Part shown: in pieces, positions 1-5,498 of the stretch
How the letters are laid out: every line of letters starts with the position of its first letter
Position numbering within the stretch: position 1 is the first letter of the stretch
Source: an uncultured Clostridia bacterium
Lineage (GTDB): Bacteria > Bacillota > Clostridia > Lachnospirales > Lachnospiraceae
Direction of reading: 5' to 3'
DNA length: 7,082 bases
Assembly (NCBI GenBank): GCA_947178015.1
Contig: CAMWWW010000118.1
Location: 1-7,082, forward strand
Translations under genes and position numbers: made by a program
Notes under the pieces: model-generated
What the model was told of the DNA's origin: nothing
Database searches by the model: none
What the model saw: the letters and a program-made list of their open reading frames with translations, nothing else

Positions 1-1
1 T

Positions 2-1129
2 TTCATAGCTCTACATGTATTGAGATTTCAAAATCCAGTTTATGTGTTTTTTTATGGGCTGGTGTTGGGACTGCAATATTTGTATTCTTTTATGGCAAGG
101 GCTTTTTTGAAGAATAAATTATTTGCATATTCCGGCGCTGTCAATACTTTTCTTGCAGCATTGTGTAATATAGTTTTTATCTTGAAATGGAGGATGGGAA
201 TCGTCTCGCTTTATTTGGCGCAGATGCTTGGATGTCTGGCACAGATCATTCTGATTGAATTGTCGTTAAAGGTTTTAAAAAGAGTGATAAAACATAGGCC
301 CAATCTGGATCGAATAAAACAGATGCTGAAATTTTCGATTCCGCTATGTATCTCCGCTATATCCTATTGGCTGCTCAGTGGTTTTACAAAATTGATAATC
401 AATCGAGAGCTGGGGTCTTATGAAAATGGAATTTATGCGATTGCGAATAGCCTTGCGAATACAGCGATTATTGCAGTCAATGTATTTCAATTTGCGTGGA
501 ATGAGATGGCCTATATGATAGCGAAAGAGGAAAATAGAAAGGCAACTTATAAAAAATGTGTGGATCTTTTGTTTACGACTGTGTTTTTTGGCTGTGCTGC
601 ATTATGTATTGGAATTAAAATCGTATTTCCTTATCTGGTTGGAAGTGAGTATAATCGCGCTTCGGAGGTGGTTCCAATTCTTATGATTGGGGTGTCGGCA
701 AATGCGGTTGCAGGATTTTTGGGAACACTTTTTATGACGGAGAAAAAAACATCGTTTATTTTAATCAGTACAGTGGCTGCGGCGGCAATCAATCTTATTT
801 TGGCGAGAACGGGTGCGGTGCTTATGGGGATTCAAGGTGCGGTTTTGGTTCTTGCGTTTTCTTTTTTTGTGCTTATGATTCTTCGTCTGATTCAATTAAA
901 ACAAAGCTGCCAAGTATCCTTATCCGCTGCTTCTTATAGCTCATGCCTGATGGTGTTGGTTTCTTTATTGATTTATCAGTATATCGATGCTATCCTTGTG
1001 CTGTTTTTGTATATCGCTGCATTGGCGGTATGTTATATATGGCGGTTTCAGAGAATTCTTCAAATAAATTTGGTACAGATTATTTGGCAAAATAGTCGAG
1101 AAAGGCAGAGTAGAAATGAAAGAAAATAA
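2..1129 (+). CDS. Wzx-type polysaccharide flippase (oligosaccharide-lipid transporter), 5' partial
   Basis: This is a membrane protein of the polysaccharide-exporting branch of the MOP (MATE-like) superfamily. Such proteins flip undecaprenyl-linked sugar repeat units across the cytoplasmic membrane. The reading frame is open to the left edge (FIALHVLRFQNP...), so the TTG at 20 is not a credible start and the N-terminal part lies outside the window; a whole protein would be about 450-500 residues and about 375 are visible. The visible part is a series of hydrophobic helices with short basic loops. It includes the family-like stretch around 'FSIPLCISAISYWLLSG', then 'ELGSYENGIYAIANSLA' and 'FQFAWNEMAY', followed by several C-terminal helices and a basic tail (SRERQSRNERK). 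The gene overlaps the following glycosyltransferase by 14 bases, which implies a shared transcript. The family call is firm; the sugar substrate cannot be read from sequence. Confidence 0.88.
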   Translation, partial: FIALHVLRFQNPVYVFFYGLVLGLQYLYSFMARAFLKNKLFAYSGAVNTFLAALCNIVFILKWRMGIVSLYLAQMLGCLAQIILIELSLKVLKRVIKHRPNLDRIKQMLKFSIPLCISAISYWLLSGFTKLIINRELGSYENGIYAIANSLANTAIIAVNVFQFAWNEMAYMIAKEENRKATYKKCVDLLFTTVFFGCAALCIGIKIVFPYLVGSEYNRASEVVPILMIGVSANAVAGFLGTLFMTEKKTSFILISTVAAAAINLILARTGAVLMGIQGAVLVLAFSFFVLMILRLIQLKQSCQVSLSAASYSSCLMVLVSLLIYQYIDAILVLFLYIAALAVCYIWRFQRILQINLVQIIWQNSRERQSRNERK

Positions 1130-1574
1130 AAATCCATATATTACCGTATTTACCCCGACATATAATCGAGCAGATTTAATACAAAGATTATATCATTCTC
1201 TTGTTAAACAGAAATGTAAGGATTTTGAATGGCTTGTGGTGGATGATGGTTCGGAGGATGCCACAGCTAAGGTGTTCGAGCAGATAAGGGAACGATATGC
1301 TGGATTTACCATACGATATGAAAAACAGCCGCATGGCGGAAAGCACAGGGCGGTGAACAGAGGGACAGCCTTGGCAAAAGGCAGATATTTTTTTATTGTT
1401 GACAGCGATGATTTTCTTCCTTCTTATAGTATTCAAAAGGTGAGAGAGTGGGCGACAGAAGCAGAGCATGACAGCAGAATTGCAGCAGTAGCGGGACTGA
1501 GACAGTATCCCGATGGAACCATGGTGGGAGAGTGCCCAAAATGGCTTGGGGGGGGCAAAACCATATCGATGTAA
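1116..1574 (+). CDS. Glycosyltransferase family 2, N-terminal part (gene frameshifted at a G8 tract)
   Basis: This is the GT-A catalytic half of a family 2 glycosyltransferase, which transfers a sugar from a nucleotide-sugar to a polysaccharide intermediate at the inner face of the membrane. Visible motifs are the N-terminal strand 'ITVFTPTYNRADLI' (about residues 9-22), the nucleotide-binding 'WLVVDDGSED' (about 40-49), 'GGKHRAVNRG' (about 74-83) and the metal-binding DxD region 'FFIVDSDDFLP' (about 92-102). The frame then runs through eight Gs (1548-1555) and stops at 152 residues with 'GGGKTISM', short for this family. The natural continuation lies in the frame starting near 1532. One added G or two removed Gs would join both parts into about 314 or 313 residues, a normal length. 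Translation starts at ATG 1116 inside the flippase gene, with GAAAGG about 12 bases upstream. The split may be phase variation, a fixed mutation or a sequencing error. Confidence 0.85.
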   Translation: MKENKNPYITVFTPTYNRADLIQRLYHSLVKQKCKDFEWLVVDDGSEDATAKVFEQIRERYAGFTIRYEKQPHGGKHRAVNRGTALAKGRYFFIVDSDDFLPSYSIQKVREWATEAEHDSRIAAVAGLRQYPDGTMVGECPKWLGGGKTISM

Positions 1575-2059
1575 AAAATACGGATCGATATTTTTATAAG
1601 TTAATGGGAGATAAGGCAGAGGTGTATAAAACAGAGCTTTTAAGAAACTATCCTTTTCCAGAGTTTGAGAATGAGTATTTTGTTACGGAGCGTGTGTGTT
1701 GGGATCGTTTGGCAAAAATGGGATATCGGGTGAGGTGGTATGGCTGTCCTATTTATCTGTGTGAATATCAGGCGGCAGGGCTGACAAATTCAGGGGCAAA
1801 TGGATGGAGGGGCCATATCGAGAATTATCGCGGGTATTGCTATCATGTAAAGAATAGCTTGGTGCAGTGCAGATGCTATGAGGCAGTGACATTTTTTCGA
1901 GAATATCATAATACGTCTGCGGCAATGGGGAAAAAATGGAAGGAAAGAGCAGAGGCGATTGAAAGGACAAGGGTCTCTTACTGCTTCTATCTGTTGGTTA
2001 AACTGCCTATTTTTTATAGTATACGTATGTTGGTCAAGCTGGCGAGGATGTTATGGTAA
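1532..2059 (+). pseudogene. Glycosyltransferase family 2, C-terminal part out of frame with its N-terminal half
   Basis: This frame holds the rest of the glycosyltransferase: 'GDKAEVYKTELLRNYPFPEF' followed by 'YFVTERVCWDRLAKMGYRVRWY' and 'YLCEYQAAGLTNSG'. In this GT2 subgroup, a GDKAEV...FPEFENE...TE...W.R...GY..RW...EY...GLT pattern normally follows the DxD domain, which shows the two frames are one gene. The nominal starts (GTG 1532, ATG 1541) have no ribosome binding site and lie inside the upstream ORF, so independent translation is unlikely. The fragment is 1 base out of phase, in the direction a -1 ribosomal shift or a +1G change in the tract would correct. Apart from the tract I see no stop or other damage, which argues that the disruption is recent, reversible or artefactual. 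The last 9 bases overlap the 3' end of the convergent Rrf2 gene. On its own it has no catalytic core. Confidence 0.8.
1548..1555 (+). repeat. G8 homopolymer tract inside the glycosyltransferase gene
   Basis: This is an uninterrupted run of eight Gs within the coding region, exactly where the reading frame switches. Homopolymeric G tracts of this size inside surface-glycan genes are classic slipped-strand mutation sites in other bacteria. They are also classic homopolymer miscall sites. In the zero frame the codons are CTT GGG GGG GGC, so a G GGG GGC -1 slippery heptamer is present as well. Confidence 0.9.
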
Positions 2060-2452
2060 TAAATCTGACAATGTGATTCCGTCAAAATAGGTATTGGTAA
2101 GTTTGTAAAACTCCGTCCACATGGGAAGGGTTTTGCAAGTATGAGCGCGTGTACATGGGCTTGCATGACAGCCAAGGCAGGCCACTGGCGCGAGATCTCC
2201 CTCTGTAAGGCGTAGAATATCCCCAACACGGTATTGATTTGGCTCAGCCGTCAGTCGATACCCGCCGCCCTTTCCCTGAAGTCCTTCAATTAGCTTGTTT
2301 TTTGTTAAAACAGGAAGAATACGTTCCAGATATTTTAAAGAAATATGTTGCCTTTCTGCTACCTCTTTCATGGGAACATAACCAGTTCCATAATTCTCCG
2401 CTAAATCGATCATCACTCGAAGTGCATACCTTCCTCTTGTTGAAACCATCAT
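2051..2452 (-). CDS. Rrf2-family transcriptional regulator with C-terminal cysteine cluster
   Basis: This is a small winged-helix DNA-binding protein of the Rrf2 family (IscR, NsrR, CymR). The chosen start is ATG 2452-2450, because AGAGGTGG sits 8 bases upstream; this gives 133 residues, normal for the family, beginning 'MMVSTRGRYALRVMIDLA'. The helix-turn-helix runs over about residues 27-50 ('MKEVAERQHISLKYLERIL'), followed by the wing 'LQGKGGGYRL' (about 58-67). A cysteine cluster follows at C92, C95, C100 and C106, then 'KTLPMW'. C92, C100 and C106 lie where Rrf2 iron-sulfur regulators carry their cluster ligands; C95 is an additional cysteine. An Fe-S sensor is likely but not proven. The gene lies directly downstream of metY on the same strand, beyond an intrinsic terminator, so it may be expressed by readthrough; I see no convincing promoter of its own. 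By context it probably controls sulfur or cysteine metabolism (a CymR/IscR-like role), which is inference. Confidence 0.92.
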   Translation of the reverse strand: MMVSTRGRYALRVMIDLAENYGTGYVPMKEVAERQHISLKYLERILPVLTKNKLIEGLQGKGGGYRLTAEPNQYRVGDILRLTEGDLAPVACLGCHASPCTRAHTCKTLPMWTEFYKLTNTYFDGITLSDLLP

Positions 2453-2495
2453 ATGGATTACCACCTCTTTATAAATTATTGTCCTCAAGGAAATT

Positions 2496-2524
2496 AAATA
2501 GGGGAAGGATGTCTTCCCCTATTT
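2496..2524 (-). terminator. Intrinsic terminator after metY
   Basis: A perfect 12-bp inverted repeat (AAATAGGGGAAG / CTTCCCCTATTT) with a 5-base loop. On the minus strand it is followed by the T-rich run TATTTAATTT, while on the plus strand GTCGAAGG follows, so the orientation suits metY. A second 7-bp hairpin (AAGGATG/CATCCTT, 2529-2549) lies between it and the metY stop codon, making a two-hairpin 3' end. The terminator separates metY from the Rrf2 gene but may leak. Confidence 0.72.
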
Positions 2525-2562
2525 GTCGAAGGATGTGCGCGGCATCCTTGGGTATAAGCAAA

Positions 2563-3846
2563 TTATTTTATAGCTTCAAAACCATTTTGCAGATCACCGA
2601 TAATATCATCTATATGTTCTGTTCCGATGGAGAGCCGAATGGTATTAGGCTTGATTCCCTGCTCCTCCAGCTCTTCTTTTGTAAGCTGGCTGTGGGTGGT
2701 GGTTGCAGGATGAATAACTAGGCTTTTCACATCGGCGACGTTGGCAAGCAAAGAGAAAATTTCTAGGCTGTCGATAAATTTGTGCGCTTCTTTGACGCCG
2801 CCCTTGATCTCGAAGGTAAAGATAGAACCGCCGCCATTCGGGAAATATTTTTGATACAATGCATGGTTGGGGTGCTCCGGTAAGGACGGATGGTTGACTT
2901 TCTCAACTTGTGGGTGATGCGCAAGAAAATCTACGACTTTTTTTGTGTTTGCCGCATGCCGTTCCAGTCGCAGGGACAGTGTTTCTATTCCCTGAAGAAG
3001 CAGGAAGGATGCAAATGGAGAAATAGTTGCACCGGTGTCCCGAAGCAAAATTGCTCGAATGTATGTTACAAATGCCGCCGGACCAGCCGCTTTTACAAAG
3101 GATACTCCGTGATAGCTTGGATTGGGCTCGGCAATCGCTGGATATTTGCCAGAGGCAGCCCAGTCAAACTTGCCAGAATCAACAATGACGCCGCCAAGAG
3201 TCGTACCATGACCGCCAAGAAATTTAGTGGCAGAATGTACGACAATATCTGCGCCATGTTCGATAGGACGAATTAGATATGGGGTGCCAAAGGTGTTGTC
3301 GACAACCAAAGGCAAGCTATACTTATGCGCAAGCTCTGCCAAAGCGTCAATATCAGGAATATCGCTGTTCGGGTTGCCTAGTGTTTCGATATAAATTGCT
3401 TTTGTGTTATCTTGAATAGCGGCTTCAACCTCGGCAAGATCGTGAATATTTACAAAGCTTGTTGTAATACCAAATGCTGGCAGGGTATGCGCCAGCAAAT
3501 TGTAGCTTCCTCCATAAATGGTTTTTTGAGAAACAAAATGACCGCCATTCTGACCAAGAGCTTGCAGAACATATGTAATGGCAGCGGCGCCAGAGGCGAG
3601 AGCCAAGGCAGCAACACCACCCTCCAGAGCAGCGACGCGCTGTTCCAGAACATCCTGCGTGGAGTTTGTTAATCGGCCATAAATATTGCCTGCATCGGTA
3701 AGGTCAAAACGAGCTGCTGCATGGGCAGAATCCTTAAATACATAGGAAGTAGTTGCATATATAGGAACTGCGCGGGCATCACTTGCCGGATCTGGATTTT
3801 CTTGCCCTACATGAAGCTGTAAGGTCTCAAACTTATACTTTGACAT
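2563..3846 (-). CDS. metY: O-acetylhomoserine sulfhydrylase (O-acetylhomoserine aminocarboxypropyltransferase), PLP-dependent
   Basis: A cytoplasmic Cys/Met-metabolism PLP enzyme that makes homocysteine from O-acetylhomoserine and sulfide, the direct sulfhydrylation route to methionine. The start is ATG 3846-3844, because GAAAGGAG lies 10 bases upstream. The in-frame ATG at 3924 would add 26 residues without a comparable site. The protein has 427 residues, the usual MetY length, beginning 'MSKYKFETLQLHVGQENPDP'. Visible motifs are 'IYGRLTNST' (about 56-64, phosphate-binding Tyr/Arg), 'ASGAAAI' (84-90), 'VVDNTFGTPY' with cofactor Asp183, 'HSATKFLGGHGTTLGG' with the Schiff-base Lys208, and the C-terminal 'HPATTTHSQL' (379-388). 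The insert 'YHGVSFVKAAGPAAFVTYIR' (245-264) separates MetY from MetB/MetC-type enzymes. A strong promoter and a dyad operator precede it, and the Rrf2 gene lies downstream. Acetyl- versus succinyl- or phospho-homoserine specificity is inferred from family resemblance only. Confidence 0.95.
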   Translation of the reverse strand: MSKYKFETLQLHVGQENPDPASDARAVPIYATTSYVFKDSAHAAARFDLTDAGNIYGRLTNSTQDVLEQRVAALEGGVAALALASGAAAITYVLQALGQNGGHFVSQKTIYGGSYNLLAHTLPAFGITTSFVNIHDLAEVEAAIQDNTKAIYIETLGNPNSDIPDIDALAELAHKYSLPLVVDNTFGTPYLIRPIEHGADIVVHSATKFLGGHGTTLGGVIVDSGKFDWAASGKYPAIAEPNPSYHGVSFVKAAGPAAFVTYIRAILLRDTGATISPFASFLLLQGIETLSLRLERHAANTKKVVDFLAHHPQVEKVNHPSLPEHPNHALYQKYFPNGGGSIFTFEIKGGVKEAHKFIDSLEIFSLLANVADVKSLVIHPATTTHSQLTKEELEEQGIKPNTIRLSIGTEHIDDIIGDLQNGFEAIK

Positions 3847-3937
3847 AATAATAGGTCTCCTTTCAAAAATGTTCCTAGCGATAAGCAGCATAGGATGATA
3901 AGTAAGCAGCAAAGTGAATGGCAAATTTTTCTTTACT

Positions 3938-3957
3938 ACCTACCAATTAGGTTGGTA
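3938..3957 (-). promoter_or_regulatory. Overlapping dyads at the metY transcription start (candidate Rrf2-type operator)
   Basis: Two perfect inverted repeats overlap here: ACCTA-N5-TAGGT (3938-3952) and TACCAA-N5-TTGGTA (3941-3957). They begin 2 bases downstream of the metY -10 box and cover the expected +1, a standard position for repression. Rrf2 dimers bind dyads of this size, and an Rrf2 gene lies just beyond metY, so it is the natural candidate. The binding itself is inference. Confidence 0.55.
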
Positions 3958-3959
3958 TT

Positions 3960-3988
3960 AGTATAGAATATCTTTTGTAATCTGTCAA
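3960..3988 (-). promoter_or_regulatory. Sigma-A-type promoter for metY
   Basis: On the minus strand TTGACA (3988-3983) is followed after exactly 17 bases by TATACT (3965-3960). This gives a start near 3953 and a leader of about 107 nt before the metY ATG. The leader carries a 9-base direct repeat (TGCTGCTTA, 21 bases apart, 3882-3890 and 3903-3911 in plus coordinates) but no recognisable S-box or T-box motif. Confidence 0.8.
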
Positions 3989-3991
3989 TAG

Positions 3992-4122
3992 GTTTTTGAA
4001 AATGGAGGAAAGAGCGATTCTATTCCCATGGATGAAGAACTGGCAGTATACGCAATAAACCTTCGAGAGTTAAGAAAACCGCAAAGGCGCTGTATGAGAA
4101 CGGCGTCTTTTTACTCCAATAA
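3992..4122 (+). pseudogene. Possible decayed C-terminal coding remnant, unidentified
   Basis: One frame reads 'VFENGGKSDSIPMDEELAVYAINLRELRK' up to about 4079. Immediately after an A4 run the reading continues plausibly in another frame as 'TAKALYENGVFLLQ' to a stop at 4120-4122. Inserting one A would fuse them into a continuous amphipathic, protein-like C-terminus (ELRKTAKALYENGVFLLQ). There is no start with a ribosome binding site and no upstream coding sequence, because the metY promoter begins directly to the left. I read it as a leftover from a rearrangement, and I do not recognise the family. The uncorrected frame also gives a 33-codon ORF (ATG 4028, stop 4127-4129), which has no ribosome binding site at useful distance. 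Confidence 0.3.
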
Positions 4123-4142
4123 AGAATAAAATCGAAATTAAG

Positions 4143-4171
4143 TTGCGTGCTTTTATAGAATCATTTATAAT
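4143..4171 (+). promoter_or_regulatory. Sigma-A-type promoter for the DegT aminotransferase transcript
   Basis: TTGCGT (4143-4148), a 17-base spacer, then a perfect TATAAT (4166-4171). The start would be near 4178, leaving a structured leader of about 120 nt before the ATG at 4298. It points away from the metY promoter, so the two units are divergently transcribed. Confidence 0.7.
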
Positions 4172-4198
4172 ACTATCAGAAAAAATACGAAGGAGCTA

Positions 4199-4285
4199 GT
4201 GTGAAAAATATATTTTTCACACGGCAATTTGTGTCTGCGCGCTGCTTGCCACAAAATTGCTTTATGCACAAAAAGCAGCGCAGAA
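4199..4285 (+). promoter_or_regulatory. Structured leader region upstream of the aminotransferase gene
   Basis: Three helices can be drawn. The first is a perfect 10-bp hairpin GTGTGAAAAA/TTTTTCACAC with loop TATA (4199-4222). The second pairs GCAATTTGTG (4224-4233) with CACAAAATTGC (4250-4260), with one bulged base. The third pairs GCGCTGCTT with AAGCAGCGC (within about 4239-4285). The 5' strand of the third lies in the loop of the second and pairs downstream of it. The two are therefore either alternative folds or an H-type pseudoknot. No T-run follows, so it does not look like a simple terminator. It matches no riboswitch class I can recognise by eye. Confidence 0.5.
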
Positions 4286-4296
4286 ATGAGGATTAG
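4201..4296 (+). CDS. Possible 31-residue leader peptide / upstream ORF
   Basis: GTG at 4201 has AAGGAG (4190-4195) 5 bases upstream. The frame runs 31 codons ('VKNIFFTRQFVSARC...', ending 'KKQRRNED') to TAG at 4294-4296. The stop lies one base before the ATG of the DegT gene and just after that gene's own GAGG, an arrangement suited to translational coupling or leader-mediated control. The start codon sits inside the first hairpin. There is no homology I recognise; the peptide is basic with a short hydrophobic start. The coding-looking frame may be fortuitous and the DNA may instead be a structured or repeated element. Confidence 0.35.
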   Translation: MKNIFFTRQFVSARCLPQNCFMHKKQRRNED

Positions 4297-4297
4297 T

Positions 4298-5422
4298 ATG
4301 CAGTTTCGTGATTTACAGACGCAATATCAAGTATTGAAGTCTCAGATAGATTCTGCTGTAACGAAAGTGATGGCGGATGCGGATTTTATTTCTGGAAATA
4401 AAGTGAAAGAGCTGGAAGAACAGCTTGCGGCTTATGTTGGTGTAAAGCATTGTATTTCCTGCGGAAATGGGACGGATGCTCTGACATTAGCTCTTATGGC
4501 ATTGGAGATTGGCGCGGGAGATGCCGTGTTTGTGCCGGATTTTACCTTTTTTGCTTCTGGCGAGACCGTTGCTTATGAGGGGGCTGTGCCGATCTTTGTC
4601 GATGTGAGAGAGGACACATTTAATCTTTGCCCAGATTCTTTGCTAAGAGCCATACAGAAGGTGAAGGAAGAGGGAAGGCTGACGCCTCGCGCAATTGTTA
4701 CAGTGGATTTGTTTGGGCAGCCAGCCGACTATAATCGAATAAAAGAGATTGCAGAGGAGCATGGTCTAGCGATTATAGAAGACGCCGCGCAAGGCTTTGG
4801 GGGAGCAATCGATGGGAGACGAGCGTGCAGCTTTGGGGATATTTCTACCACCTCTTTTTTCCCAGCAAAGCCGCTTGGCTGTTATGGGGATGGCGGCGCA
4901 GTATTTACCGATAATGATGCGTGGGCGGAGTTAATGCGTTCTCTTAGAATTCACGGAAAAGGGACGGATAAATATGATAATGTAAGAATTGGAGTAAATT
5001 CAAGGCTGGATACCATACAGGCGGCGATTCTTCAAGTAAAGCTTAAGGCTTTTGAGGAATATGAGCTATTGGCGGTAAATCAGGCAGCAGAATTTTACAG
5101 CAGAGAATTGAAGGATGTGGTAAAAATCCCAACTGTCAAGGAGGGGTTTTATTCTAGCTGGGCGCAATATACCATTGTTTTGGATAACGAGAGAGATAGG
5201 GACTGGCTACAAGCACAGTTAAAGGAGCAAGGAATTCCAAGCATGATTTACTATCCTAAGCCAATGCATGAACAGACAGCATTTGCGGGGATGGATTGCT
5301 GTAAGGTGGCACTTACAACAAGCAGCAGTTTATGTAAAAGAGTACTCGCTCTGCCAATTCATCCATACTTAAAAAAAGAAGAACAAGAAAAAGTGATAGA
5401 AAGAATAAAAATGAACTTATAA
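4298..5422 (+). CDS. DegT/DnrJ/EryC1-family PLP sugar aminotransferase, WbpE-like
   Basis: A cytoplasmic PLP enzyme that aminates a 3- or 4-keto nucleotide sugar using glutamate, making an amino sugar for surface glycan. The start is ATG 4298, with GAGG (4288-4291) 6 bases upstream; it gives 374 residues beginning 'MQFRDLQTQYQVLKSQI', the usual N-terminus and length. Visible motifs are 'ISGNKVKELEEQLA' (31-44), 'CISCGNGTDAL' (52-62), 'DFTFFASGETV' (81-91), 'IIEDAAQGFG' with cofactor Asp162, 'SFFPAKPLGCYGDGGA' with the Schiff-base Lys191, and 'RIGVNSRLDTIQAAIL' (230-245). The 'FFP.KPLGCYGDGGA' and 'GVNSRLDT.QAAIL' wording is closest to Pseudomonas WbpE, which acts on UDP-2-acetamido-3-keto-glucuronate; the real substrate here is uncertain. 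No partner dehydrogenase or acetyltransferase lies beside it, so it is an orphan within this window. It likely serves the polysaccharide cluster to the left. Confidence 0.93.
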   Translation: MQFRDLQTQYQVLKSQIDSAVTKVMADADFISGNKVKELEEQLAAYVGVKHCISCGNGTDALTLALMALEIGAGDAVFVPDFTFFASGETVAYEGAVPIFVDVREDTFNLCPDSLLRAIQKVKEEGRLTPRAIVTVDLFGQPADYNRIKEIAEEHGLAIIEDAAQGFGGAIDGRRACSFGDISTTSFFPAKPLGCYGDGGAVFTDNDAWAELMRSLRIHGKGTDKYDNVRIGVNSRLDTIQAAILQVKLKAFEEYELLAVNQAAEFYSRELKDVVKIPTVKEGFYSSWAQYTIVLDNERDRDWLQAQLKEQGIPSMIYYPKPMHEQTAFAGMDCCKVALTTSSSLCKRVLALPIHPYLKKEEQEKVIERIKMNL

Positions 5423-5433
5423 ATCCTAATTGC

Positions 5434-5462
5434 TTGCATAATATGGAAGTCTCGGTTATAAT
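5434..5462 (+). promoter_or_regulatory. Sigma-A-type promoter for the MATE gene
   Basis: TTGCAT (5434-5439), a 17-base spacer and a perfect TATAAT (5457-5462), in the 76-base gap between the aminotransferase stop and the MATE start. It predicts a short leader of about 30 nt and shows that the transporter can be expressed independently. Confidence 0.72.
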
Positions 5463-5498
5463 AGGTATGTTTGCATTACGAAAGAGAGGTTGATAATT

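Noticed and set aside
20..22. TTG as the start of the flippase
   Set aside because: The frame stays open to the first bases of the window and the first visible residues are already mid-protein in character, so the gene is simply cut by the window edge.
2239..2721. 160-codon open frame on the plus strand across the Rrf2 start and metY end
   Set aside because: It lies antisense to two well-supported genes, has no ribosome binding site and its translation resembles no protein family; it also runs through the terminator hairpin.
3847..3924. In-frame ATG at 3924 giving metY a 26-residue N-terminal extension
   Set aside because: The extension has no strong ribosome binding site and is not family-like, while ATG 3846 has GAAAGGAG at proper spacing and gives the normal MetY N-terminus.
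3847..3953. SAM (S-box) or T-box riboswitch in the metY leader
   Set aside because: The leader is only about 107 nt and lacks the conserved S-box core and the T-box anticodon-pairing motif; no terminator hairpin precedes the ATG.
4229..4297. Upstream in-frame extension of the DegT protein (MCLRAACHK...)
   Set aside because: The region is the structured leader, the nominal TTG start has no ribosome binding site, and GAGG lies 6 bases before ATG 4298, which gives the canonical N-terminus.
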